Shown: positions 39,422 through 47,472, counted from the first letter of the stretch. The stretch: DNA of 64,000 bases from Gemmatirosa kalamazoonensis (GCF_000522985.1 NZ_CP007129.1:62001-126000), one strand, 5' to 3'. Numbers and translations: made by a program. Notes: generated from the letters alone by a model not told the origin.

Positions 39422-39718
39422 TCACCGCTGCTGCAGCGCGCGGAACGCGCTGTCTCGCGACTCCAGCAGCTTCCGCAGCGCCACCGTGCGCTCCGCGGTG
39501 CGCGGCAGCGTGTTCACGATCAACTGGGCGTTCTCGAAGTAGACGCGGCCCACCGCCCGGAGCTGCGGCGGCAGCGTCTCGTACACGAAGAACCCGACGA
39601 TCGGCTCGACCTGCGTGCCGCCCGCCTGGTCGCCCTGCTGCACGTTGCTCCCGGCCCAGGTGTTCGCCTGGGCGTTGTTGTCGGTTCCGCTGATGATGGT
39701 CGCCGGGCTGTCGGTCAT
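39422..39718 (-). CDS. Small phage protein, possible Acb2-like sponge
   Basis: The 98-residue protein has a disordered start (SGTDNNAQANTWAGSNVQQ) and a helical second half with VYFENAQLIVNTLP, then ERTVALRKLLESRDSAFRA. The pattern of a proline, R/E, a VALRKL core and a second helix ending in RA is reminiscent of small helical phage proteins such as Acb2/DUF7681, which bind cyclic oligonucleotides and block CBASS. This is a weak resemblance seen by eye. Its ATG overlaps the RusA-like stop (ATGA). Confidence 0.5.
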   Translation of the reverse strand: MTDSPATIISGTDNNAQANTWAGSNVQQGDQAGGTQVEPIVGFFVYETLPPQLRAVGRVYFENAQLIVNTLPRTAERTVALRKLLESRDSAFRALQQR

Positions 39719-40308
39719 GGTGCCTCTCCAATGGGAGTAAGGGTGAGACGGATCGACGCAGGTTCTTTCCGTGTCACGCGCTGCGTCGGGAACGCCCCCC
39801 ACCGCACGCAGGTTCGGCGGTCGCTCGCGAGGTAGCAGCGTGCGACCAGCCAGTCGATTAGCCACTTGTGACGGCTCACCGCGCCGTCGTCGTCCCCCGC
39901 GCCGCCGAGCACCATGGCCGACGTGAGAAGCGCCCGCCGCATCGGCGTCGCCGGCGGGTCGGGCACGCGCCACGGTGCGGGCGGCGCGTGGCCGATCATT
40001 GCGAGCGTGTCGAGCTGCTCGAGGTACGTGCGCCGCTCGCGGTCGATCGCGCTCCAGTGCCGCGAGCTGCCATGCGCACGGTTCGCGACGATCGGCGGCA
40101 CCGGCACGACCAGCTCGAGCGGCGCTGTTACGCCGCTGTTCTCTCGCGCCGCGTGGCCCGCAAACGACGCGGTAACACGAGACGGCGTCTCAGGTTTTCT
40201 GAGGTCCGATCGGGCCGCAGCGGGACGTTGGCGCGGCGCGCGGCCCTGTTTCGCGAGCTCGGCACGCGCGCGATCGCGCAGGTGCGCCGGCAGGTCGGAG
40301 AGGCGCAT
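39715..40308 (-). CDS. RusA-like endonuclease
   Basis: The 197-residue protein has a basic N-terminal tail and then a RusA-like core: APLELVVPVPPIVANRAH, read as the usual strand plus P-P-x-x-N, then WSAIDRERRTYLEQL. Acidic residues follow in GGAGDDDGAVSRHKWLIDWLV and DRRTCVRW, then the end ASIRLTLTPI. RusA-type enzymes resolve Holliday junctions and use clustered Asp residues; the D-D-D cluster here is suitable. It lies next to the replication helicase, as is common in phages. Confidence 0.5.
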   Translation of the reverse strand: MRLSDLPAHLRDRARAELAKQGRAPRQRPAAARSDLRKPETPSRVTASFAGHAARENSGVTAPLELVVPVPPIVANRAHGSSRHWSAIDRERRTYLEQLDTLAMIGHAPPAPWRVPDPPATPMRRALLTSAMVLGGAGDDDGAVSRHKWLIDWLVARCYLASDRRTCVRWGAFPTQRVTRKEPASIRLTLTPIGEAP

Positions 40309-40492
40309 CAGGTGCGCGCTCCCGCCACGTCCCCTCCCTCTCTGATAGTCTCTCTTCTTTCTGGGAGACTAGGGACGGTTGGGAGGGTGGAATAGATAAA
40401 GTGCGTGCGCGTGCGCGCATGACACAAAATGCCCGGGAGAGCCTCCCAACTGTAGCAACTCCCCCAGACCGTCCCGCCACGCGCAGAGCACC
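40309..40492. other. Non-coding gap with dyads between helicase and RusA-like gene
   Basis: The gap is less GC-rich than its surroundings. It holds AGTCTC/GAGACT around a pyrimidine tract near 40343-40371, and GTTGGGAGG (40379) pairs with CCTCCCAAC (40442). The stretch AATAGATAAAG in between is unusually AT-rich. It may hold a promoter for the genes to the left or a replication signal; nothing is conclusive. Confidence 0.35.
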
Positions 40493-41902
40493 TCACGGCG
40501 CCGGCTCCCACCGCGCGGCCGGCGCATCCTGCGATGCTAACCGTACGCCACGACGCCACACAAGGCGCTGGGCGCCGGTGCCGCGGAGCTCCTTGGTGAT
40601 GCCGCGCTCCTCGAGGCGGCGGCCGAACAGGGTCTGCGACATCACGTACTCGCCGCCGTTCTCCGCCCACTTCTTGTACGACGCGTAGAGACTCGACGCC
40701 GCGTCGGCGGCGCCGTCCTCGCGCACGCAGCACTCGGCGATCCACGCGCCTAACACGTCGCTCTCCGCGCGATAGCTCGCGGTCGCGAGCAGCACGCGCT
40801 CCGGCGGCTGCAGCCGCCCGCGCCGCCAGGCCAGGCACCCGTCGAGCGCCCACCCCAGGATGCCGGGGAGTTCGCCCTGCAGCTTCGCATCGAGCTCGTG
40901 ATCCTGCTCCTCGGGCGGGATCGTCACCTCGAACGGCACGAGCCGCACGCGCCGCCAGATGCCGTCGTCGGTCCCGCGCACCACCGGCTTGTGGTTCGCC
41001 GCGAGCCACAGCTTGAAGGTCGGCTTGAACTCGAACGCCTCGCTGTACAGGTAGCGCGCGCTCACGACGTCGTCGCCGGTCACGCTCTTGATCAGCCCCT
41101 CGGCGAGACGCTGCCCCTCGTTCGCTTCGCTCGCCGTCACCACGCGCGCGCCGAGCAGCCGCGCGACGTCGTTGCGTGGGCCCGAGTCGCGGCCGCGGTC
41201 GAGGAACGTCGCGAAGTCGGCCGCCACCGCGGCGTCGCCGACGAGCCACCGCAGCACCTGGAGGAACTTCGACTTCCCGTTCGACCCGGTGCCGTGCATG
41301 AGGAACATGCACTGCTCGCGCGTGTGGCCGGTGAGCGAGTAGCCGATCGCGCGCTGCAGAAACCCGATCATGTCCTGGTCGCCGCCCATGATGCGCTCGA
41401 GGAACGCGAGCCACGTGGGGCATCGCGCGTCGGCCTCGAGGCGAATGTCGACGAGCTTCGTGATCCGGTCCTCGCGGGCGTGGGGCCGCAGGCGTCCGGT
41501 GCGCAGGTCGAGCGTGCCGTTCGCGAGGGTGAGCAGGTCCGGGTCAGCGTCGAAGTCGGTCGGTCGTGCGGGGATGCCCTCCTCGCACTGGGCGCGCTCG
41601 ATCATCGCGCCGATGCGGCCGTTCGATTCGCTCGCGATCGCGTGCTTCGCGAGCAGCTCCGCCTCGTCGCGGGTCGCCGCGTCGCGCGCCTCCTCGAGGA
41701 TCGCGCGCACGGTCTCCTTCGCCAGCTGGTGGATGCGCTGCGTGTCGTCGACGGCCCACCGTCGGCCGTCCCAGACGAGCCACCGCTTCCACGCCGGCAC
41801 GTAGTGGAGGTCGGCCCCGTGCCGCGCGACGAGCCGCTCGGCGTTGCCGAGGTCCGTCGGGTTGAAGGTCGCGACATCCGAGAGGACAGCTACGGCGTTC
41901 AT
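40493..41902 (-). CDS. D5/P4-family phage helicase (SF3)
   Basis: The 469-residue protein has a D5_N-like region (about 15-150; LTLANGTLDLRTGRLRPH) and an SF3 helicase with Walker A GTGSNGKS (about 204-211). Walker B/motif C follow around VVTASEANEGQRLAEG and FKLWLAANHKPVV, then the arginine-finger region DDGIWRRVRLVPFEV. The C-terminal winged-helix part ends with ASSLYASYKKWAENGG. There is no TOPRIM or AEP primase domain at the N-terminus, so it is the helicase part only. It is coupled to the upstream gene by ATGA. Confidence 0.85.
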   Translation of the reverse strand: MNAVAVLSDVATFNPTDLGNAERLVARHGADLHYVPAWKRWLVWDGRRWAVDDTQRIHQLAKETVRAILEEARDAATRDEAELLAKHAIASESNGRIGAMIERAQCEEGIPARPTDFDADPDLLTLANGTLDLRTGRLRPHAREDRITKLVDIRLEADARCPTWLAFLERIMGGDQDMIGFLQRAIGYSLTGHTREQCMFLMHGTGSNGKSKFLQVLRWLVGDAAVAADFATFLDRGRDSGPRNDVARLLGARVVTASEANEGQRLAEGLIKSVTGDDVVSARYLYSEAFEFKPTFKLWLAANHKPVVRGTDDGIWRRVRLVPFEVTIPPEEQDHELDAKLQGELPGILGWALDGCLAWRRGRLQPPERVLLATASYRAESDVLGAWIAECCVREDGAADAASSLYASYKKWAENGGEYVMSQTLFGRRLEERGITKELRGTGAQRLVWRRGVRLASQDAPAARWEPAP

Positions 41903-42384
41903 GCGACGCTCCGCGTGGGGCGCGGCTCGCTCTCGGCGGGTCGCGCGAGCACGTAGTCCACGATGCGCAGGCGCCGGCGCGGCGGGCGCTTCGCGCGCGC
42001 GCGCAGCTCCGTGATCGTACGGCGGCCGTCGAACACGACGGCGATCGGCACGCGCGCGAGCTGCTCGACGAGGTCGCGCACCTCGTGCAGTGCGACGCGC
42101 TCCGAGAGCGGCTCACGGATCGCGGCCGGCACGGGCGGGCGGCGCGCGAACTCCACGAGCGCGAGAAAATCGAGCGGCCGCAGCTTGAACAGTCCCTCCC
42201 AGCCGTGCAGCGTCACGCGCTCGGGGAAGAAGGCGAGCAGCGCCGCCACATGCTGGGGCGCGCCGCGCGGGAAGACGCGCAGCAGGTCCTCATCCGCGAG
42301 CTGCGCAGCGGCCCACGGGTCGCGCAGCAGCGCGGCGAGCGTGCCGAACGCTTGCCCCGCGCGGAGCGTGCGTGGTCGGCTCAT
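41899..42384 (-). CDS. Hypothetical phage early protein (161 aa)
   Basis: The 161-residue protein is alanine-, leucine- and arginine-rich and predicted helical (AFGTLAALLRDPWAAAQLADEDLL, in two helices; LDFLALVEFARRPP; LHEVRDLVEQLARV). It ends with a basic segment. No motif is recognised. It overlaps both neighbours by ATGA and so is made with the helicase. Confidence 0.55.
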   Translation of the reverse strand: MSRPRTLRAGQAFGTLAALLRDPWAAAQLADEDLLRVFPRGAPQHVAALLAFFPERVTLHGWEGLFKLRPLDFLALVEFARRPPVPAAIREPLSERVALHEVRDLVEQLARVPIAVVFDGRRTITELRARAKRPPRRRLRIVDYVLARPAESEPRPTRSVA

Positions 42385-42587
42385 GGCGCGAGCTCCGCCC
42401 GGTCGGCGAGCTGCACGAGCAGCCGCGCCGCGGTGTCGAGGTGGGCGTCGCGGATCTCGGTCGGCTCGCCGGTGCGGCTCTTCCGCGCGAGCGCGGTGAG
42501 CATGCGCGCGTAGAGGCGCGCCTGGTCCTCGAGCGAGATGCTCTGCGCCTCGTGCGCCACGGGGCGAATCGGGATCGGGCGGCTCAT
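42381..42587 (-). CDS. Small hypothetical protein (68 aa)
   Basis: ATG 42587 has a strong Shine-Dalgarno (GGAGG, seven bases upstream). The product is helical (SLEDQARLYARMLTALARK, then LDTAARLLVQLADRAEL). It is coupled to both neighbours by ATGA. No function can be given. Confidence 0.55.
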   Translation of the reverse strand: MSRPIPIRPVAHEAQSISLEDQARLYARMLTALARKSRTGEPTEIRDAHLDTAARLLVQLADRAELAP

Positions 42588-42649
42588 GGTCGACCTCCGT
42601 GTGAGACACCCACCCCGCATCGCAAGGCAAGTCGCGTCGCGCAGCTCAT
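42584..42649 (-). CDS. Tiny coupled frame (21 aa)
   Basis: From ATG 42649, overlapping the upstream TGA, 21 codons run to a TGA that overlaps the next ATG. It reads MSCATRLALRC then GVGVSHGGRP. It may simply carry ribosomes from one gene to the next, since the Shine-Dalgarno of the following gene lies inside it. Confidence 0.35.
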   Translation of the reverse strand: MSCATRLALRCGVGVSHGGRP

Positions 42650-42876
42650 GGTGTCGGCGACTCCGGCGCCTCGGCCTTCTGATCCGTAGTCAGATGCGCG
42701 GTCGGCTCATCGCGTCGGCGCGGCGACGCGTGGCCGAGCGGCCGGGCGGGCCGCGACGGGGCCGACGCGTCGGCGCGGTCAGCGGGGACGCGCTGCTGGA
42801 AGCCCTCGGAGCGCCCGAAGCGGCACGAGCACAGATCGGGACGCTTGTGGCACGTCGGGCAGAGCGCGTTAGGCAT
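42646..42876 (-). CDS. Small zinc-ribbon-like protein (76 aa)
   Basis: The start has a four-cysteine knuckle (CPTCHKRPDLCSC) and the rest is basic, proline-rich and probably disordered. It overlaps the end of the upstream gene by eight bases. A nucleic-acid-binding role is possible but unproven. Confidence 0.5.
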   Translation of the reverse strand: MPNALCPTCHKRPDLCSCRFGRSEGFQQRVPADRADASAPSRPARPLGHASPRRRDEPTAHLTTDQKAEAPESPTP

Positions 42877-43195
42877 CGAGCGCCCTCGCGTCGACATACC
42901 AGCCCCCCGCGTCCTCGCGCGCCGTGAGCAGGTCGCGGAAGCCGTCCACCGCCAGGCGCACCGTCGCGTGCGAGCTCGCGAACGTGTGGCCGTCCACCTC
43001 CAGGGAGAGCTCACCCATCTGGAGGTGCGCGTGGCCGCGGACGCGTCGGCGCACGATGCGGCCGCTCGGCAGGATTACCCGGACCGAGTCGCCGGTCTTC
43101 GGCGCCGTCCGCAGGCGCTCGAGCTCCGCCGCGATCGCCGTCAGCGGCGGCAAGCCACCGTCGCGCCGCGGGCGCGGCTGACGCCGGGGGCTCAT
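42869..43195 (-). CDS. Hypothetical phage protein (108 aa)
   Basis: The 108-residue protein has a basic start, a helix (LTAIAAELERLRTAP), then a small beta domain (DSVRVILPSGRIVRRRVRGH, LSLEVDGHTFA) and ends with FRDLLTAREDAGGWYV. No family was recognised. It is coupled upstream by ATGA and its TAA is in GTTAGGC. Confidence 0.55.
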   Translation of the reverse strand: MSPRRQPRPRRDGGLPPLTAIAAELERLRTAPKTGDSVRVILPSGRIVRRRVRGHAHLQMGELSLEVDGHTFASSHATVRLAVDGFRDLLTAREDAGGWYVDARALDA

Positions 43196-43407
43196 GCCGC
43201 ACCTCGATCGGTGGGCTGCCGCGGGATTGACCCGCCGCAGTCGAGACAGCGACCGACGAACGCGCCGTCCCGGTAGCCCCACGACTCGCGCGTCGGCGCG
43301 ACGCAGCGGCACTCCGCCGGCCCCCACCCCACGTGTTCCGCCCACCACCGGCGGAGCGCCACGAGCGCGCGCGCCCAGCGCGTCGCCGGCGCCGGCACGG
43401 CCGGCAT
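43192..43407 (-). CDS. First gene of the leftward operon, Cys-containing (71 aa)
   Basis: The 71-residue protein has a helical start (WARALVALRRWWAEHVGW) and two cysteine pairs (CRC and CLDC) that could bind zinc. It is the first gene of the leftward replication-structural block, just downstream of a cluster of GTTCGC half-sites. Function unknown. Confidence 0.5.
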   Translation of the reverse strand: MPAVPAPATRWARALVALRRWWAEHVGWGPAECRCVAPTRESWGYRDGAFVGRCLDCGGSIPRQPTDRGAA

Positions 43408-43433
43408 CGACGTCGGGACGCGCGACAGACTAT

Positions 43434-43610
43434 GTTCGCGCCGTGACGCTCCAGCGCCCCGATCGGCGAACGCCGCGAACGCGTGTTCGCTGGTTACGCG
43501 TTGGTTACGGCGGAGGGAACACGATTCGGCCGGTGTACGGCCTTCCGTGTTCGACCCCGCGAGCGCCGCTCTCTGGGGCGCGTTCGCAACGTTCGCGAAC
43601 CTCTGTTCGC
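43434..43610. promoter_or_regulatory. Cluster of GTTCGC/GCGAAC half-sites
   Basis: Half-sites are at 43434, 43466, 43475, 43485, 43582, 43591 (as palindrome GTTCGCGAAC) and 43605. Two of them form GCGAAC-GCGT-GTTCGC at 43475-43490. The cluster sits before the first gene of the leftward operon and beside the prophage edge, so it may be an operator, origin or recombination region. No gene is evident in 43408-43612. Confidence 0.5.
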
Positions 43611-43612
43611 GG

Positions 43613-43742
43613 TCGAGTTTACCAGAAGTGCGGCTTCCGCATGCATCACGTGCGACAGGACTACTTCTGGTACGAGCGGCGGCCGCGGTTCGAGCACGGG
43701 ATCCGCGTGCAGGACCTGCTCGTGTTCCGATACGTTCTTTGA
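43613..43742 (+). pseudogene. 3' fragment of a GNAT acetyltransferase
   Basis: The last 42 codons before TGA 43740 read as the C-terminal end of a GNAT enzyme: RVYQKCGFRMHHVRQDYF, then an acidic/basic loop and HGIRVQDLLVFRYVL. The YxxxGF motif and the closing G-I-x-x-x-D-x-L strand are typical. No acetyl-CoA-binding part is found upstream in any frame; instead the GTTCGC cluster begins. The gene was probably cut by the prophage or a related rearrangement. Confidence 0.6.
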
Positions 43743-43833
43743 CAGGATGAACAGGACGGACAGGATGTAAACCAACACCGAGCGCGTTGCCGTTCGTGTT
43801 GGTTTACATCCTGTCCGTCCTGCTCATCCTGTC
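43741..43833. repeat. CAGGATG-family long hairpin, copy 1
   Basis: A 38-base arm starting GACAGGATGAAC (43741-43778) is repeated inverted at 43796-43833 with one mismatch, around a 17-base loop. The arm is built from the words CAGGATG and CAGGACGG. It lies between the GNAT fragment and the LysR gene. Confidence 0.9.
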
Positions 43834-43868
43834 GAAGAACGAACAGCAACGAGATCCTGTCGATTGCC

Positions 43869-44825
43869 ATGGAGCTCCGCCATCTCCGCTACTTCGTCGC
43901 CGTGGCCGAGGAGCTCCACTTCGGCCGCGCGGCGGAGCGGCTGCACATCGCGCAGCCACCGTTGAGCCGGCAGATCCGCGACCTCGAGCGCGAGCTCGGC
44001 GAGCCGCTGCTCGAGCGCGGCGCGCGCGGGGTGACGCTGACCGCCGCGGGGCGCGCGTTCCTTCCGGAGGCGCGGCTCGTGCTCGCGCAGGCGGAGCGCG
44101 CGCGGCGCACCGCCCAGCGCGCCGCGGCGGGTGAGACGGGCCGGCTGCGCGTCGGCTTCGTGGAGGCGGCGACGTACGGCGGCGTGCTGCACGACGTGCT
44201 CGGCTTCTTCCGGCTGCACCTGCCGAACATCGGGCTGTCGCTGTTCGAGCTCGACCCCGCGCAGCAGGCCGACGCGTTCCGCGACGGGCGCATCGATCTC
44301 GGCATCCTGCACGCGCCGCCGCCCGACGCGGCGCGGTGGCTGCACGTGGAAGCGGTGTACGGCGTCCGCATGATCGTCGCGCTGCCGGAGGCGCACGCGC
44401 TTGCGCCGCGCGCCCGCGTCGCGTTAGGCGATCTCGCCGACGAGCCGTTCGTGCTGTTCCCGCGGCCGTCCGCGCCGGCGCTGCACGACGAGATCGTGAC
44501 GCGCTGTCGCCGCGCCGGGTTCGAGCCGCGGGTGGTGCAGGAGGCCACCGGGTGGCACACGGTGGCGGGACTCGTCGCCGCGGGCATCGGCGTCGCGTTC
44601 GTGCCCGCGTCGCTCGCCGAGCTGCGGCGGCCGGGCGTGGCCTACCGCCCGGTCACCGGGCTCACCGCGGAGCTCACGCTCCACGTCGCGTGGAAGCGCG
44701 GCGAGCGGTCGCCGGTGCGCGACCGATTCGTCACGGCATTGAAGGCCGTCGCGCGTACCACGCGACGCCCTCGGCCGCGCTCTCGCGCACGGCCGCCAGC
44801 AGACCGCGGAGACGGCGCAGCATGA
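43869..44825 (+). CDS. LysR-family transcriptional regulator
   Basis: The 318-residue protein starts with the standard LysR winged HTH (MELRHLRYFVAVAEELHFG, then AAERLHIAQPPLSRQI). A linker helix and a periplasmic-binding-like effector domain follow (RLRVGFVEAATYG, GRIDLGILHAPP, GLVAAGIGVAFVPASL). The effector domain resembles CatR/BenM-type regulators of aromatic-compound pathways, but no target gene is next to it. An in-frame TTA leucine occurs only in a GTTAGGC word (44423). The last 40 codons are arginine-rich and overlap a convergent small gene. Confidence 0.9.
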   Translation: MELRHLRYFVAVAEELHFGRAAERLHIAQPPLSRQIRDLERELGEPLLERGARGVTLTAAGRAFLPEARLVLAQAERARRTAQRAAAGETGRLRVGFVEAATYGGVLHDVLGFFRLHLPNIGLSLFELDPAQQADAFRDGRIDLGILHAPPPDAARWLHVEAVYGVRMIVALPEAHALAPRARVALGDLADEPFVLFPRPSAPALHDEIVTRCRRAGFEPRVVQEATGWHTVAGLVAAGIGVAFVPASLAELRRPGVAYRPVTGLTAELTLHVAWKRGERSPVRDRFVTALKAVARTTRRPRPRSRARPPADRGDGAA

Positions 44826-45033
44826 CGCGCCGCCGCGCCGCCGCACGGCGGGCGACGCGCTCGGCCGCCGCGCGGCGGGCCGCCGCGACGTGCTCGGGGA
44901 GCGGATACTCGGTGTGCAGTCCGAAGTTCGCCATCGTGTCCTCCATATCGTCAGTCGGCCGCGCCAGCGCCGCGTCCTCCGCGGGCGTCGCGAGCCGGAT
45001 GGTTCCGACCGGGTGGTAGATGGATGGGGTCAT
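44731..45033 (-). CDS. Hypothetical protein (100 aa)
   Basis: ATG 45033 is preceded by AGGAGG at good distance. The 100-residue product has an acidic N-terminal half (GTIRLATPAEDAALARP) and a strongly basic helical end (ARRAAAERVARRAAARRRVMLRRL). It is convergent with LysR and overlaps its 3' end by 95 bases. The good ribosome site is the main support. No function known. Confidence 0.5.
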   Translation of the reverse strand: MTPSIYHPVGTIRLATPAEDAALARPTDDMEDTMANFGLHTEYPLPEHVAAARRAAAERVARRAAARRRVMLRRLRGLLAAVRESAAEGVAWYARRPSMP

Positions 45034-45074
45034 CGTGCCTCCTGCGATGGGGTGACTCGCATCCACATCGAGAG

Positions 45075-46112
45075 TTAGGCACCCCGGGACACGAGGTCCA
45101 AGACATCTTTGGTGGGGTGCGATACCCATCGGGTATCGCGGCGCGCGGCGCGCGGCGCGCGGCGCGCGGCGCGCGGCTCAGCGACGGCGGCGCTTGCGGG
45201 GCGCGGTGGCCGGCGCCGGGGCTCGGCGGCGGCGGCAGTGCCGGCGGCGGCCGGCTGGTCGGCGGGGACGGCGCCCGCCTGGGTGGCGACGTACGCGCCG
45301 GCGAGGTTCGCGTGGCGCAGCAGCGTGCGGTCGTCGGCGCCGCCGCGCAGCAGACCGGCGAGCAGCACGGCGAGGAACGCGTCGCCGGTGCCGACCGTGT
45401 CGCGCACCTCCACCTCGAAGCCCGGATGCTCCGTCCACCGCCCGTCGTGCCACAGCCCCGCGCCCTCGGACCCGCGCGTCACGCACACCACGCGGCACCC
45501 GAACGTCTCCGCGATCGCCGCCGCGGTCCGCGCCGCCGACTCGTCGGGCAGACGGAACCACTCCGCCACGCGGCGCAGCTCCGCCTCGGTGAGCTTCGCA
45601 ACCGAGGCGCGCGCGAGCGATGCGCGCACCACCTCGGCGTCGTCGTGCGGGGGGCGGAGGTTCGCGTCGAACACGCGCACCGCGTCGGCGGACCCCAGCC
45701 GCTCGATCGTGCGGCGACTCGTCTCACGGCGCTGCGCGAGGGAGCCGAACACGATCGCGCGCGCGTCGGCGGCTCGCCGGAGCAGTTCCGGCGTCGGCGC
45801 GATCGCGTCCCACGCCGCGGGGTCGACGATCTCGTACGACGGCGCGCCCGCCGCGTCCACGGTCACGCGCACGAGCCCCGTCGGCAGCGTGTCGTCGCGC
45901 TGCACGAGATCGGTGTGCACGCCGTACCACGCGGCGCGGCGCACCGCCTCGTCGCCGAGGTGATCGCGTCCCACGCGGCTCACGAGCGACACCGGCAGGC
46001 CCGCCGCCGCGAGGTGGCACGCGACGTTGAACGGGGCGCCGCCGAGGAACAGCCCCGCGGGAAGCGCGTCCCACACCACCTCGCCGACGCAGAGGATCTC
46101 GGTGGCTGGCAT
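45075..46112 (-). CDS. PfkB-family carbohydrate kinase
   Basis: The 345-residue protein has the ribokinase fold: GEVVWDALPAG at the start, GGAPFNVACHLA as the substrate motif, GSLAQRRETSR, and the PfkB signature DTVGTGDAFLAVLLAGLL with catalytic Asp. It probably phosphorylates fructose or a similar sugar (fructokinase-like). The last ~60 residues are an Ala/Pro/Arg tail that reads through a 7-bp tandem repeat (45140-45176), so the true C-terminus is uncertain and a frameshift near the end is possible. It is divergent from the lipoprotein gene. The start at 46112 matches the family. Confidence 0.85.
   Translation of the reverse strand: MPATEILCVGEVVWDALPAGLFLGGAPFNVACHLAAAGLPVSLVSRVGRDHLGDEAVRRAAWYGVHTDLVQRDDTLPTGLVRVTVDAAGAPSYEIVDPAAWDAIAPTPELLRRAADARAIVFGSLAQRRETSRRTIERLGSADAVRVFDANLRPPHDDAEVVRASLARASVAKLTEAELRRVAEWFRLPDESAARTAAAIAETFGCRVVCVTRGSEGAGLWHDGRWTEHPGFEVEVRDTVGTGDAFLAVLLAGLLRGGADDRTLLRHANLAGAYVATQAGAVPADQPAAAGTAAAAEPRRRPPRPASAAVAEPRAARRAPRAARRDTRWVSHPTKDVLDLVSRGA
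45119..45176. repeat. Hairpin plus GGCGCGC tandem repeat
   Basis: GCGATACCC-ATC-GGGTATCGC (45119-45139) is a perfect 9-bp hairpin. It is followed by about five copies of GGCGCGC. Both fall in the odd C-terminal tail of the PfkB frame. Confidence 0.7.
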
Positions 46113-46156
46113 CGGGGTGTAATGTACCGTCGCCCCGTCTCCCACGAGTCGATCCC

Positions 46157-47458
46157 ATGAGACACGTCGTCCTCACTCTCGCCGTGCCCGCGCTGCTGTC
46201 GGCGTGCGCGAGCGCGTCGAAGCGCGTCGAGCAGGGACAGAAGCTGGAGCGCGAGGGACGCGCGGCCGACGCGGCCGCGCGCTACGTGCAGGCCCTGAAG
46301 AAGGACCGCACGCTCGAGAGCGCACGCGCGGGGCTGCGCGACGCCGGCGCGCGCGCGATCGACGAGTGGGTGCGACAGGCCGCGGCCGACGACTCCGCCG
46401 GACGCTCCGATAGCGCCGCCGACGCGTTCCTCGCGGCCGACGATCTGCGCGGCGACGCGACCGCGCTCGGTGTCGACCTCGCGCTGCCGCCCGACTACGC
46501 CGCGCGCCGCCGCTTCACGTTCGACCGCGCGATCGCCGCCGCGCTCGACGACGCGCGCACGCTCGCGCAGAGCGAGAAGTACGACGACGCGGCACGCCGC
46601 GTGGAGCGCGCCGCGCGCCTCGCGCCTAACGGCAGCCAGCTCGCGCGGCTGTCCGCCGGCCGCACCGACGCGCTGCTCGCGTGGGCGCACGCGGACACCG
46701 TGCGCGGCCGCTTCCGATCGGCGTACGACCGCGCCGCCCGTGCGCTCGACTTCGCGGGGCTCGCCGCGCCCGACTCGCAGCGCGCGCAGGCGGTGCAGGC
46801 GGCGGCGCTCGCGCGCGGCACGCGACGCGTGGCCGTGGTGCCGCCGTGGGCGCGCGAGTCGGCGCGCCGCGCGCTTCCCGACGACGCGCTCCCCGCGCTC
46901 GCCGAATCGCTCGTCGACGAACCGTGGACCGAGCCGCCGCGGTTCGTGGATCTCGCGCCGCTGCCGCTCGTGCAGCGCGAGCTGCGCCGCCTGGACCTGA
47001 GCCGCCGCGCGCTCTCCTCGAGCGACGCCGCGCGACTGGGCCGCGCGCTCGGCGCCGACCTCGTCGTGATCGCGCAGGTCGACTCGGCGCGCCGCGAGGA
47101 GACGAACCTGAAGGCGACGCGCCGCGTGGCGAAGACGAGCGGCGGCGCCGACACCGCGTACACGCTGGAGGAGGGGAAGCGTCGCCTGTGGGTCCGCATC
47201 GCGTACGACGTCGTCGAGCCGACGACGCGCGCGGTGCTGAGCAGCGAGACGGTGACCGCGAGCGCGTCGAAGGACTTCAAGCGCGGGCGCTACGCGGGCG
47301 ACCCGCGCACGCTCGACCTGCGCCGCCAGGACCGCGACCTGTTCGACCGCGGCGCCGCCGACCGCGTCGACCGCGACCTCGTGAAGGATCTCGTCGACGA
47401 TCTCTCGCCGCAGCTCGCGCGCAGCGTGTTCGATGCGCTGCTGCGGCGGATACCGTGA
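46157..47458 (+). CDS. Lipoprotein with TPR-like helices
   Basis: The 433-residue protein has a lipoprotein signal (LTLAVPALLSAC, Cys about residue 17). Helical TPR-like pairs follow (QGQKLEREGRAADAAARYVQAL, in two helices; AQSEKYDDAARRVERAARL; GRFRSAYDRAARALDF). The second half is a CsgG/FlgT-like alpha-beta part with VAVVPPWAR, LGADLVVIAQVDSARRE and RLWVRIAYDVVEP. It is likely an outer-membrane-associated assembly or surface factor. ATG follows a C/T-rich leader. No partner gene is adjacent. Confidence 0.75.
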   Translation: MRHVVLTLAVPALLSACASASKRVEQGQKLEREGRAADAAARYVQALKKDRTLESARAGLRDAGARAIDEWVRQAAADDSAGRSDSAADAFLAADDLRGDATALGVDLALPPDYAARRRFTFDRAIAAALDDARTLAQSEKYDDAARRVERAARLAPNGSQLARLSAGRTDALLAWAHADTVRGRFRSAYDRAARALDFAGLAAPDSQRAQAVQAAALARGTRRVAVVPPWARESARRALPDDALPALAESLVDEPWTEPPRFVDLAPLPLVQRELRRLDLSRRALSSSDAARLGRALGADLVVIAQVDSARREETNLKATRRVAKTSGGADTAYTLEEGKRRLWVRIAYDVVEPTTRAVLSSETVTASASKDFKRGRYAGDPRTLDLRRQDRDLFDRGAADRVDRDLVKDLVDDLSPQLARSVFDALLRRIP

Positions 47459-47472
47459 GCGTGACGACTTCG

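Larger units (their letters stand above)
1..43612. mobile_element. Siphovirus-type prophage, left end outside the window
   Basis: From about 43.4 kb leftwards the minus strand carries, in standard phage order, a replication helicase, terminase, portal, MuF-like protein, scaffold, capsid, connectors, tail tube, frameshifted tail chaperones, tape measure, tail tip and lysin. The left arm carries a CI/Cro-like switch and plus-strand conversion genes. No integrase is visible, and leftward genes run off position 1, so the element continues beyond the window. The right edge is placed near 43.6 kb because the next plus-strand sequence is a 3' fragment of a GNAT acetyltransferase followed by ordinary chromosomal genes. 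No direct-repeat att sites could be assigned. The extent is an inference; the virion modules themselves are clear. Confidence 0.85.

Noticed and set aside
40190-40480. Minus-strand frame of 96 codons beside the RusA-like gene
   Set aside because: It overlaps the RusA-like gene in another frame, lacks a ribosome site and reads as low-complexity Arg/Pro/Ser.
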